Below, in pieces: positions 13,491 through 24,200 of a stretch of DNA of 64,000 nucleotides. The DNA is taken from the NCBI GenBank assembly GCA_024449915.1, contig JAMZAV010000005.1:124001-188000 (forward strand), written 5' to 3'. Under the pieces are notes generated by a model. It did no database searches. It saw only the letters and a list, made by a program, of their open reading frames with translations, and was not told where the DNA came from. Position 1 is the stretch's first letter. Every line of letters starts with the position of its first letter. Both the position numbers and the translations under genes were made by a program. Source of the DNA: Sweltsa coloradensis. Lineage: Eukaryota > Arthropoda > Insecta > Plecoptera > Chloroperlidae.

Positions 13491-13700
13491 GGTTGGGGTT
13501 TATTTTTTAATGCCTTTTAATAATAAAACCAACCAAGGGGCATATTTAAACTTTTTTAAATTTATTTTTTTTTTAAATACAATTTTTTTAAAAAATTAAT
13601 TTTTTGGCCCCCTAAATTTGATTTAACATTTTGTTTTTTTAAAAGAAGTAGGGAAAAAACCTTTTTAAATTGGTAATACAAGGGTTTTTTTCCTGTTAAG

Positions 13701-14110
13701 GCCAAAAAACCACCACTAAACCCAAAAGGGGGGTTTCAAAAGAGGAAAAATTTTTTGTGAAAGAATAAAACCTTTTTCCAATGACGCCCCCCTTTTAAGA
13801 GGTTTTGCCCACATTTTGGGGGGGTCCCCTTTTTCTTTTTTTTTGGGCGGGTTTGTAAAATTTCCTTTGAATTTTTGGTTCAAGCCTTGGGTTCGGGTTA
13901 CCAGTCCCCACCCCTCGCTTGGTGGTTATTTTCCAAAAGAAAAAAAGGAGGTTTTCGGAAAGAAGCCCCGGATTCCAATTAAAATAAATGGGGACCAATT
14001 CAGGGTGTTTCTTACCCCTCTTGTTTTCCCGAATTCCTTAATCTTATTTTTCCCTCTTTGTTAACTTTTTGTTTGGTTGGGGGAGGTGTTGGGCCCCGGG
14101 TTTACCCAAG
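13701..14110 (+). other. Array unit 5, badly degraded
   Basis: TTTTTTTCCTGTTAAGGCC precedes a block with CAAAAGAGGAAAAA and GACGCCCCCC that loosely matches the other units. The following spacer is replaced by poly-A, poly-C and poly-G runs at 14,220-14,460. The unit is called by position in the array more than by sequence. Confidence 0.3.
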
Positions 14111-14530
14111 CCAACACGTTTAAAAGTCCTTTTTGGCCGCCCCCTCAACCCGAAATTTTAAATTTTTTTGAAAATTAATTTTTTTTTGTTTTTGACATAA
14201 AATTTTTTCGCAAACCTGTTTTAAAAAACCCCCCCCGCCCCCCCAAAACCCCCCAAAAAAAAAAAACCCCCCCAAAAAAAAAAAAAAAAGACGGGTTTTG
14301 GAAAAAAAAAAAAAAAAAAAAACAGACCCAAGCCCAACCCGGGAACCACAACCCTTAAAAAAAACCCCCCCAACCCCGGACAAGCAAAAAAAGGAAAAAA
14401 AAAAAAGAAGGAAAAAAAAAAAAAAAAAAAAAAAAAAAGAAAGGGGGGGGTTTTGAAAATTGGGGTTTTTTTTAAAATTTTATGAGTTGTAAAATTTTTT
14501 GAGGGGGTGTAATAAAGGGTTTGTTTTTTA

Positions 14531-14850
14531 AGGGGAAAAAGAAAATAATGATTGAGATGGTGATTAAAGGGAGGAAAATTTGGGGCCCTGTGTCGAAAAA
14601 AGAAAGGGCGCATAACCAAAGTGCGACCCGTGGCAAGCAGGTCGTGTGACCGGATGTCATGTGTGTCGGGTGACCCCTTTGTTTGGGAGGGTTTGGGAGC
14701 TTCTGTATTTTGCTCTTTTTTCCAGGGGATTGTCGGGCTGTTTCGGGCTGGGCGGGCCCCTCTGGGGGCCAGCCCAACACGCCCCCTTCTACTCCGGTGG
14801 GGGGAAACTTCGTCAAATTGAAAATTTTTGAGGAGGAGATTTCGAGAACT
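14531..14850 (+). other. Array unit 6, exon-like block
   Basis: ATTGAGATGGTGATTAAAGG begins near 14,551, followed by GTGGCAAGCAGGTCGTGTG, CCGGATGTCATGTGTG and GAGGAGGAGATTTCGAGAAC. The donor side reads GAAAGTTTAC instead of GTAAGTTTAC. The acceptor is not clear. Confidence 0.5.
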
Positions 14851-15304
14851 GAAAGTTTACTTTTTCCATTATAATAAAAAACCACCAATTCGGGCGTTTT
14901 TACCCCAATTAACGCATCTTTGCCCTCCTCAATAAAAATTTTAATAAAAATTTAATTGGGGGAACTCATTATAAATTAACATTTTTTTTTGGGTGGGGGG
15001 AAAGGAGAAGATGATGAGAAAGAAACACTGAGTCTAGCAAGCTCAGTTTTTCTACTTTTTTAAGGGCCCCTGTAAAAGGGCCGAAAACACCCCTAAACCC
15101 GACATATTTTCCAAATTTATTTTTGGGATTTTATATTATTTTTTTTTATTGAATACAATTCTTTTTTTAAATTTAAACGGTTTAGCACCTCACCTTTTAA
15201 AAAGATTTTTGACCACCTCTTGTCTCTCTTTTTTAAAATTTTTTATGCAGTATGTAAAAATTCCCCTTTGAATTGTGTAATAAAACGCGTTGTTCTGTTC
15301 CCAG

Positions 15305-15634
15305 TTTAAAAACCCCACGAAAAAGCATCGCTTGAATGGTGACTTAAAGGAAGAGGAACAAGTGGCTGTCGTCGAAAAGAAGAACCGCAGGGCCAATTTA
15401 CGACACCGTGGAAAGCAGGCCCGTTGTCCCGGATGTCATGTTGTCGGGTGCCCCCTTTTTGTCTTGCCCGGGTTCCTGGACCCTTCTGTATAGTTGCTCT
15501 TTGTCACGGATTGTCGGGCTGCTCGGGGGGCTCGTCTGGCCCTCGGGTGACCAGCCCCACTACCCCCTCCTGCCCCCGGCCCACCCTCCTTCCGTCAACA
15601 TGGAGAACTCAAAAGAGGGCCCCTTCAAGAACAT
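15305..15634 (+). other. Array unit 7, exon-like block
   Basis: TGTTCTGTTCCCAG ends at 15,304 and GTAAGTTTACTT starts at 15,635. The block is about 330 nt. Its end, read from ATGGAGAAC, gives a short M-E-N-S-K-E-G-P-F-K-N stretch before the junction. Confidence 0.6.
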
Positions 15635-16078
15635 GTAAGTTTACTTCTTGACACAAATAATAAATGTGACCCCAATTTCCCGGCGGTTTCCAATCACCGC
15701 GTCCATTGTCTCCGTAAATACAAATTCAAAAAAATTTTGCGTACTCATTACTATTATCATTTTTTTTTTGGGGGGAAAGGGAGTAAGATGATGAGAAAAA
15801 AACACTGGTCTGGAAAGCTCAGTATCATTTTTTAAATGCCTAGATAATGGTAGAAAACCACCACTCAACTGACATATTTTGGAACAGATTTTAAAATTTT
15901 ATTTATATTTTTATTTTTGTTTTTTTAAACGTACAATTTTAATTTTCCAATTAAGGGTTTAAACCCACCCCACCATTTATAGTTTGACCCCTTTCTGCTG
16001 TCTCTCTTCTCTAAATTTCTTTTCAGATAAAAAATTTTTCTTTTGATTGGTATAAAAAGTGCTTTTGCTTTTTTTCAG

Positions 16079-16441
16079 CTAAAAAACCACGCAAAACATC
16101 GTTTAAAGAGGGTTTATTTTAAAAACAACACCCAAGAAAAGGGGAAAAGGAAGAGGGGCTGTCATCGCAAAGAAGACACGCGCTTGGCTATGTACGACAC
16201 CGTGGCAAGCAGTCGTGTAAACCGGGAATGCCCAGTGGGGTTTCGGTAAAACCCCCTCTGGTCTTGCCCGGGGTTTTCCTGTTAGTTTCTGTATATTTTT
16301 GTTTTTCTGTCAGTGGATTGTCGGGCTGCTCGGGGCTCGTCTGGCCCCTGGGGGCCAGCCCCACTCCGCCCCTCTTGCCCGGGTGACCGCTCACTTGGGG
16401 TTCCAACATGGAGAACTTAGAAGAGGCCACTTCGAGAACAT
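16079..16441 (+). other. Array unit 8 (last), exon-like block
   Basis: GCTTTTTTTCAG ends at 16,078 and GTAAGTTTACTT starts at 16,442. The block is about 363 nt. About 110 bp of the shared spacer follows, then a different sequence, so the array ends near 16,560. Confidence 0.6.
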
Positions 16442-16828
16442 GTAAGTTTACTTAATGGCAGTAATAATAAATACACACCAATTCGGGCTGTTTTTTTTTA
16501 CCATTCACGAATTAATGTTTAACAATTCATCACAATTACTCATTATTATTATCTTTTTGTTATTGACATACAGTTGTAATGTTTCAGCCCCTCCCCCTTT
16601 TTAATTTTTGGTTAGTGTTTTTAATTTACGATTAGATCAATGTTCAATATAATTCTACAATTTATTGGTCGATAATAGTAAAGAAATAAAAGTTGATTTC
16701 TTCATGAATTATTGCTCGTACAGGTCCCCCCCCCTTTTATTAGGATAAAATAAAATACTTTTTTGGTCTAAAAAGTTATTTTAAAATAAATTTCGTTAGT
16801 TTACAATAATTGTGTTTTTGTTTTTCAG

Positions 16829-16930
16829 GAAAATAGGGCGAAGCTCAGTGCACCCCCCCCGGCAGTGAAAAGTTACCGCGTTCATTATGAACTTCATATC
16901 TGTCATGTACATCAAGATGGCTCACTCCTG
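16829..16930 (+). other. Exon-like block, second family (copy 1)
   Basis: A strong polypyrimidine tract, TTTTTGTTTTTCAG, ends at 16,828. After 102 nt the sequence reads CTCACTCCTG followed by GTGAGTTGAC. The 3' end, CAAGATGGCTCACTCCTG, matches the end of the block at 17,968-18,029 (CAAGATGACTCGATCCGG), including the donor GTGAGT. The final ~60 nt are open in a frame reading Y-R-V-H-Y-E-L-H-I-C-H. A C8 run in the block probably hides an indel. Product unknown. Confidence 0.4.
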
Positions 16931-17789
16931 GTGAGTTGACAGTGTTTTACTGGAGCAGGGTTTAGTATTTAGTTTAAGGGCGCAGTAACCGTTGGGGTCT
17001 TTTGGGGAAAATTAAAAATGGGCATCAAGGGAAGAGGGAGGGGGTCCCCTTTAAAGAAGACTGCGAAAAAAGCTCGGGCCCCTATTTTTAGGGATTTGTT
17101 TGCTTTCCCCCACTTTCCAGGGGTTTTTTTCGAAAAGGACCCGATCCCCGTTTCTCGCCTATATAACAATAAGTAAAGCAATGCTTTGGGTAAAATTTTA
17201 CTCCCAAAATTTTGACAGGGGATATTACTAAAAACCTTAAAAGACCAAAAAGGGCACGTGCGACATTTATACAAATTGTTTCACCCTATTGAATACCCTG
17301 GGTTCCCCGATACGTTTGGAAAATTGCAAAAACCCCCCAATGAAACGAACCTTAAAGGCTAGTGTCTATATTTTACCGATCTCCCTTCACCATGGCCTTT
17401 TGACGCGAACTTTTGTGACCTGTGACCGTGGACCGGCGACCCCTGTGTTTTTGCGGGTGGGAAAACTTCCGGGGAAACCGGGCGGTTCCACCCCCCCCCA
17501 AGAGGGCAAGCTAGCTCTGTTGGGGCGGGCTCCCTGCCCCCCTGGTGGGTGGCCCCCCTGTGTCCTTCCGTGTCCACTCACCTTTTTAACCAGGGGACGT
17601 GAAGGGGACACTGTCGACTACTTAGGCCTAATTAAAGGGGCTCAATCGGGGTTTGTCCGGAGAGTTTGTTTGTATTTGTTTACTTTTGGGGGCAGGGCTT
17701 AGGAAATAAGGTTTTTGTTTTAGGGCATAATTTACGAAATAAACATTTTTTCTGGTTTGATCTACGGGCCCGGAAATTAGTGCAAACCC

Positions 17790-18420
17790 TTCCTTCCTGG
17801 GGGCGTGTATTTTCTTTTTTGGCCAGAAATCTTACCGACGGATTGAGTATTTTTAATAATGTTGTTCTTTTAACTTTAGTTGTTATGTAGGCCATAGCTT
17901 ATTGGTGCCCCGGGTTTTGCTTCTGCTATGTGTCTCGCTTTGGGTTTTAAGGGACAAAATCTTGCAGCTTGTTATCAAGAAATACACGAGGCCCGTCGAC
18001 TTCCCTTTCCCCAAGATGACTCGATCCGGGTGAGTAGACTGGGGTTTTTTGGGGTTTTTTTCTAGGGCAAAAATTAGGTTATGTAGTATAGCATAAAATT
18101 TAAGAAGTACTTTAATTCCCTGGTTTTTATTTTAAAGGGCCGGGCTAAGTGCTTCCCCTTTCCCTTTATGGTGGGGGTGTATTTTCCCTTTTGGCCAGAA
18201 ATCTTGCAGTTGGATTTTGTATTTCGGGCTATGTTGGGCTTTTGTTTGGAAAAATTTCATGTATACTGTCACTTGTTTTCTGGCGGGGTTTTTGCTTTTT
18301 TTTGGGCGCCCTTTTCCTTTATCAAAAATAAACGGCGAGGCAGGACACCATCGGTACTTAAAAATCAAAATCACCCAATCCGGGGGGGTGTCAGTGCAAG
18401 GTTTTTTATTGTTTTTGGTA
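17790..18420 (+). repeat. Degraded tandem repeat carrying second-family exon-like blocks
   Basis: The segment GTGTATTTTC...TTGGCCAGAAATCTT occurs near 17,805-17,832 and again near 18,177-18,206, about 373 bp apart. A further AAAATCTTGCAG lies at 17,956-17,967. AATCACCCAATCCGGG near 18,368-18,383 looks like a damaged third copy of the GATGACTCGATCCGGG block end. I read this as a small tandem duplication of an exon-intron unit. Confidence 0.4.
17968..18029 (+). other. Exon-like block, second family (copy 2)
   Basis: ATCTTGCAG ends at 17,967. The 62-nt block ends GATCCGG before GTGAGTAGAC. Two frames are open through it: one reads L-V-I-K-K-Y-T-R-P-V-D-F-P-F-P-K, the other C-Y-Q-E-I-H-E-A-R-R-L-P-F-P-Q. 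Homology of its end and donor with 16,913-16,940 supports a duplicated exon. The protein family is not recognised. Confidence 0.42.
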
Positions 18421-20084
18421 CGGACAGGGGGGAAAAAAAAAACATAACATCATAAAAAACGTGTACGTTTTTCATTACGAATTTATTGATTTTTTTTAAA
18501 AACATTTTTTCCCGGCCAAAAAAAGCAAACCCGAGTAAAGGGGTTTCATAGGGAACTTAAATTAGGGCCCAAAAATATTTTTTTTTTTTTTTGGGGTTCT
18601 TTGTTCGCTTTAGGCCCTTTTTAATTTTCCCTTTAATTTTTTTTGAAATTTTAGTCTTCTTTCCCACAAAAGGGATATTTCTGGATTATTATTTTATTAT
18701 CCCTTTTTTTTGATTGCTCTTTCTCTCATATATATATAGTAGAATATTGGCCTTACCCATTAGCATGAAAATCTGTAGGAAATTTGCTAAAAAGTTTTAC
18801 TTGGGCCCTTTCAAACATTTTTTAAATCTAAAAAGATTTATAAGAAATTTGGGAAAATAAGGAAAAACATTTTTTAGTATGCCCCCCTTTAAAAATTGTT
18901 TTTTCCATTTATAATGGGGTTTTTTGATTTTAATTTTTTACAGGGGAAAAAGTTTTGGGGCCCCCAAAAAAAAAAAAGAAAAAAAACCCCCGTCGTGAAG
19001 AGCAAAAATTAAAATAACCGAAGAAGACTATGTTTTTATTATTTTTAATAGTGTTTTGATATTATTTTACTTGTCCCAAAAAATCGTAATCAAACCGTGA
19101 CACATTGTTTGAAAAGTAAACCCACCTTTGGCAGGTATTTTCTATTCCCTGGGGAGTGGGAAAAGTGTCCCTTCAAACACATTAAAAAAAATGTTTTTAA
19201 AGGTACCTCTTACATTAAAATCGCATTTTGTACACAGCACAGTTTCTATCGTAGAATAATTTTAATGTAATTTTTGTTTTGCCTATTTTTTTAAGAGTGT
19301 GGTAGAAGAGCTGGGAGTATTTAAAGTTTCTGTATTTTTTTTCCCTAGTAGAATACATAAAACAGAAGTAGTTACCTTTGTAGTTTATTATTTGTTTGTT
19401 TTGTATAGTAGTTTATAGTAAATATTTTTCTGTAGAATAGTAGTGTGGGGGCTGTAATGTGCTCTGTATGCATATACTGTAATGAGTTTTTGATATAAAA
19501 AAAAATAATTCCCAAATAAAAGGGGGGGTAAAATTTGAAGATAAAATAAAAAAAAAACGCTGGGATGTTTTTTCTCAAGGGTTTGGGGGGCCCCCTCTTT
19601 TTAAGATTTTACTTTTCTCGAGGGAGAAAATTAAACTGCTGTTGGGTACAGTTTTCTCACAAATTGAGTAATTAAAATATAACCCCAAAATGTTTTTTTA
19701 AATTTATGTGCAAGGGGTTTGGAAATTCGATAAGGGGGAGATTGGCCGGCTATAGGGGATGGGGGGGCCGATTAAAAAAAAAAAAAAAAAACTGTTGTTC
19801 TTTAACTGCAATATTTAGGGCATGTATCAGAAATCTGAAAAGCTGTATTTAAAGAAATGTTCCCTATTATTGAATTTTAAATTTTAATATGCTCATTTTC
19901 TATTTTTAATGATCATTTCTGATTGATGTTTTTTTTATCTGAAAGACTTTCTTAAAAATTTAAAACTTTATTTTGGGAAATTTTTTGATCTCTTTCTTAG
20001 TCTATGCCAAAATTTATTTTAAAACATTTTATTTTATATTTTTATTTTTGTATCTTTAAATTTTATTCTTCGGAAGCCACTCCC
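18421..20084. other. Low-quality stretch between exon-like blocks and satellite
   Basis: This is AT-rich and dominated by homopolymer runs. I see no repeat period, exon or RNA gene. TATATATATA at about 18,730 is incidental. Confidence 0.5.
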
Positions 20085-23000
20085 TTGATATATTGAAAAA
20101 AGATATTTTAAAATTTTAAAACCCCGGCATTTTTTTACTTAAACCCTTTATAAAACGTCTATCATATAAATTACACAAATAAAAAGCCCTTTTGGGTTGG
20201 GGGTATTGTTATGCCTGGATTGTAGGTGTTTTGGGATTGCCCGGGGGAATGTGCATTAAAAGGGGGTTTGGGGTTTTAAAGATTTTGGAATAATGATATT
20301 GTAATATTAAACCTGGGCATTGTTTACTTTCCTTATATTCGGGCCCTTTTTTTATGAATGAACAAAATAAAGAGCCTTTTTTTTGTGTAATTTTTTATGC
20401 CTGTATTGTGGGGGTTTGGGGGTTTAGTGAATGTGCATTATGTGGATTTGGTTTTTTTTGATGTCAAAAAAAAGATATTTTTAATATGAACCTACGCATT
20501 TTTTACTTTCCTTGATATTACTCTATACCTGAATGTACACAAATAAAAGGGATTTTTTTTGTTGTATTGTTATGCCCGTTTTTGTAGGGGTTGGTATTTC
20601 AGTGAAAGGGGGCATTATGTGGTTTGTGGTTATATGATGTGGAAAAAATGTATTGGGAATTTGAACCTGGGCATTGTTTCCCTTTTCCTTATTTTACGTC
20701 TGTCATATGAATGTACACAAAAAAAGAGCCTTTTTTTTGTTTTTATTGTTATGCCCCGTATTGTAGGTGTTGGTGTTGTAGTGAATGTTTCAAATTTGTG
20801 GGGTTGTGGTTTAAAATGATGTGCAATAATGATATTGTAAATTGAACCCGGGGTTGTTTAACCTTTTTCCCTTTATATTACTCTGTCCCTATGAATGTAC
20901 ACAAAAAAAGAAACCTTTTTTTGTTGTATTGTTATGCCCGTATTGTAGGGTTGGTGTTTTAGTGAATGTGCATTATGTGGATTGTGTTATTTTGATTTCA
21001 AAAATGATATTGTAATATTGAACCTCGCATTGTTTACTTTCCTTTATTTTTACGTCTGTCATATGAATGTACCAAAAAAAGAGGGCCCTTTTTTTGTTGT
21101 ATTGTTTTGCCTGTATTTTTGGTTTTTGGTGTTGTAGTGAAAGTGCATTTTTGTGGATTGTGGGGGTTTTTGATGTGGAATAAAGTATTGTAATATTGAA
21201 ACCCGGGCAATTTTTTTACTTTCCCTTTATATTACGTCTGTCAAAATGAAAAATACACAAAAAAAAAAAGCCCTTTTTTTTTGTATTGTTTTTGCCTGTA
21301 TTGTATGTTTGGGGTTGTAGTGAAAGTGCATTATGTGGATTGTGGTTTTTAGATGTGCAATAATTTATATTGTTTTTTAAATTTAACCTGAGCATTGTTT
21401 TTCCTTTCCCTTTATATTACGTCATCATATAAATGTACACAAATAAAGGGGCCTATTTTTTTGTTGTATTGTTTTTCCCCTGTATTGTAGGGGTTGGTTT
21501 GTAGTGAATTTTGATTAAGTGGGTTGGGGGTTTTTAAAAATGTGCAATAAAGTAAATTTTAATATTGAACCTGGGCATTGTTTACTTTCCTTGAAAATTA
21601 CGTCTGTCAATGAATGTACACAAATAAAGAGCCTTTTGTTGTTTATTGTTTTTTGCCTGTATTGTAAGGGGTTGGTGTTTCGTGAATGTGCTTAAATGGA
21701 TTTGGTTTATATATGTTTCAAAAAATGAAAATTGTTAATTGAACCTGGGGATTGGGTTTTCTTTCCTTGATATTACGTCCCGTCATAAAGAAGTACCCAA
21801 AAAAAGAGCCCTTTTTTTGTTTTTATTGTTTTTGCCTGTATTGTTTGGTGTTGGGGTTTGTGAAGTGCAAATTTAAATGGATTGTGGGTTTATGATGTGC
21901 AGTAAATATTGTAATATTTAAACCCGGGCAAATTTTTTACTTTCCTTTATTTACGTCTGTCATATGAATGTAGACAAATAAAAAGCCTTTTTTTTTTGTA
22001 TTGTTAAAGGCCTTTTATTTTTGGTTTGGTTTTTTGTAGTGAAAGTGCATTATGTGGATTTTTGGGGTTTTTTGATGTGGGGAATTTTGTAAATTGGGAA
22101 TTTGAACCCCACGATTGTTTACTTTCCCCTTTATATTACGTCTAAAAACCCTGAAAGTACACAAATAAAAGCATTTTGTTGTTGTATTGGGTTTTGCCTG
22201 TATTGAAAGGGGGTTGGGGGTTTGAGTGAATGTCATTATGGGATTGTGGTTGTTTTTATGTGGCAATAATGATATTGTTATAAGGAACCTTACCTTTTTT
22301 TTTCCTTTCCTTGATATTACGTTCCCATCATATAAATGTACACAAAAAAAGAGCCCATTGTTTTTGTATTGTTTTTCGCTTTTTTTGTAGGGGTTGGGGT
22401 TGTTTGGAAGGTTTCATTAAAATGGATTGTGGTTAAAAGTGTGCAATAAAAAATATTTAAAAATTGAACCTGGGGATTGTTTTTCTTCCTTTATATTCGT
22501 CTGTCCCCAAAAGAATGTCACAAATAAAAAGGGCCCCTTTTTTTGTTGTATTGTTTTTGCCTGTATTGTAAAGGGTTGGGGTTGCAGTGAATGTTTCATT
22601 AAGTGGATTTTTGGTTATATGATTTTGCAAAAATGATATTGGGTTTTTGAAACCCGGGCATTGGTTTTCTTTTTCCCTTTAATTACGTCTGTCATATGAA
22701 TGTAAAACAAATAAAAAAGCCTTTTTTTGTTGTTTTGTTAAAGCCTGTATTGTGGGGGTTTTGGGGTTTTATGAATGTGCATTAATTTGGGTTGTTGGGT
22801 TTTTGAGGGGCTGTAATGATATTGTAAAAATTGAACCCGGGGATTGTTTACTTTCCTTGATATTACCCTCTGCAATTTAAAAGTAAACAAATAAAAAGCC
22901 TTTTTTTTGTTGTATTGGGTTTTGCCTGTATTGTAGGGGTTTTGGGGTTTTTAGTGAAGGGGCATTTTTTTTGGTTGTGGTTTTAGAGTGGAATAATGAT

Positions 23001-24200
23001 ATTGTTTAAATTGAACCTACGCATTTTTACTTTCCCCTTTATATTTTCGTCTATACATGAATGTACACAAAAAAGAGCATTTTTTGTTTTTATTTTTTGC
23101 CTGATTTTTAGGTGTTGGGTTTTTCAGTGAATGTGCATTATGTGGGATTGTGGGTTTATGAAAGTGGAAAAATGATATTGTAATATTGAACCTCGGCATT
23201 GTTTACTTTCCTTGATATTACGGCTGTCTATGAAGTAAACCCAAAAAAAGGGCCTTTTGGGTTTTTGTTTGTTTTTGCCTGTTGTAGGTTTTTGGTGTTG
23301 TAGTGAAGGGGCATTAAGTGGATTGTGGGGTTTTTGATTGGCAAAAATGATTTGTAATTTGAACCTGGGGATTGTTGACTTTCCTTTATATTAAAGTCTG
23401 TCATATAAATTTTGACAAAATAAGAGCCCTTTTTTTGTTGTATTGTTTTTGCCTGTATTGTAGGGGTTGGGGTTGTAGTGAATTGCATTATGTGGATTGT
23501 GGTTTTTATGATGTGGGAAAAGTATTTTAAAAAATTGAAACCCGGGCATTGTTTACTTTCCCTTTATATTCCCTCATACATGAATGTACACAATAAAAAG
23601 CATTTTTTTTGTTGTATTGTTATGCCCCGTATTGTAGGTGTTTGGGGATTGCCGTGAATGTTCATTTGTGGATTGTGGTTATATATTTTGGAATAAAGAT
23701 ATTGTATTTTTGAACCTCGGCCCTTTTTACTTTCCTTGGAAAAAAAAATTTCGTCTATCATTGAATTACAAAAATAAAGAAACCTTTTGGGTTGGGGGGA
23801 AAATTTTAATGCCTTTTTTCTTTGGGTTTTTTGTTGCTTAAATTTATATTTTTTTTAATTACTTGTTGGTGGATTTAATGATATTGTTTTTTTGAACCTC
23901 GGCTTGTTTACTTTTTCCCTTTATTTTTACGTCTATTTATTTAATGTAAAAAAAAAAAAAAATAAAAAGCCCTTTAAGGTTTTTTTTATTGTAAAAACTT
24001 TTACTTGTGTTTCTTTTTTGCTGTAAATTTATATTTTTGTAATTTCTTGTTTTGGTGGTTTAAAAGAAAATTGTATTTTTGGGGTATTACGTCTATCATA
24101 TGAATGTAAACAAAAATAAAACATTTTGTTTTTTTGTATTGTTTTTGGCCCTTTTTCTTTGTTGTTGGTGTTGTAGAAATTTTTTGTTATGTGGATTGTT
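20085..24200 (+). repeat. ~175-bp satellite array, noisy copy, about 23 monomers
   Basis: Landmarks recur every ~173-185 bp: TGCCTGTATTGTAGG, GTAGTGAATGTGCATTATG, GATATTGTAATATTGAACC, TTTACTTTCCTTGATATTACG, ATGAATGTACACAAATAAA. The clean monomer at 26,581-26,753 is 173 bp. Monomers are head to tail. The last two (about 23,810-24,050) carry a variant block with CTTGTGTTTC and TTTATATTTTT, which also appears at the clean edge (26,755-26,810) and marks the array end. There is no open frame. The length is close to one nucleosome repeat, common for arthropod satellites. Confidence 0.9.

Larger units (their letters stand above)
10690..16560 (+). repeat. Tandem array of ~790-bp units, each with an exon-like block
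   Basis: About eight head-to-tail units are visible. Each has a T-rich tract ending in CAG, then CTGAAAACCAC and related words, GGAAGAGGAAC, GTGGCTGTCGTCG, CCGGATGTCATG, GGGCTGCTCGGGGCTCG, ATGGAGAACTTTGAGG, then CGAGAACAT followed by GTAAGTTTAC. The ~450-bp spacer is also conserved: CCAATTCGGGCT, TCCATTGCCCTCCGT, GTCTAGCAAGCTCAG, CCTGTATAATGG, AACTGTTTAGCC, TTTGACACACTCT. Start-to-start spacings are about 788, 811, 798, 598, 830, 774 and 774 bp. The 598 value reflects a badly degraded fifth unit. The block could be a tandemly duplicated exon, as in genes with arrays of alternative exons, or a complex satellite that captured an exon. No frame can be trusted. Confidence 0.82.

Noticed and set aside
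14221..14619. 132-codon minus-strand frame rich in F, plus neighbouring frames
   Set aside because: The protein is poly-F and poly-G from A, C and T runs in bad sequence. It is an artefact of error.
20085..24200. Possible CRISPR-like array because of regular spacing
   Set aside because: Whole ~175-bp monomers are repeated with no unique spacers, and the sequence is eukaryotic. It is a satellite.
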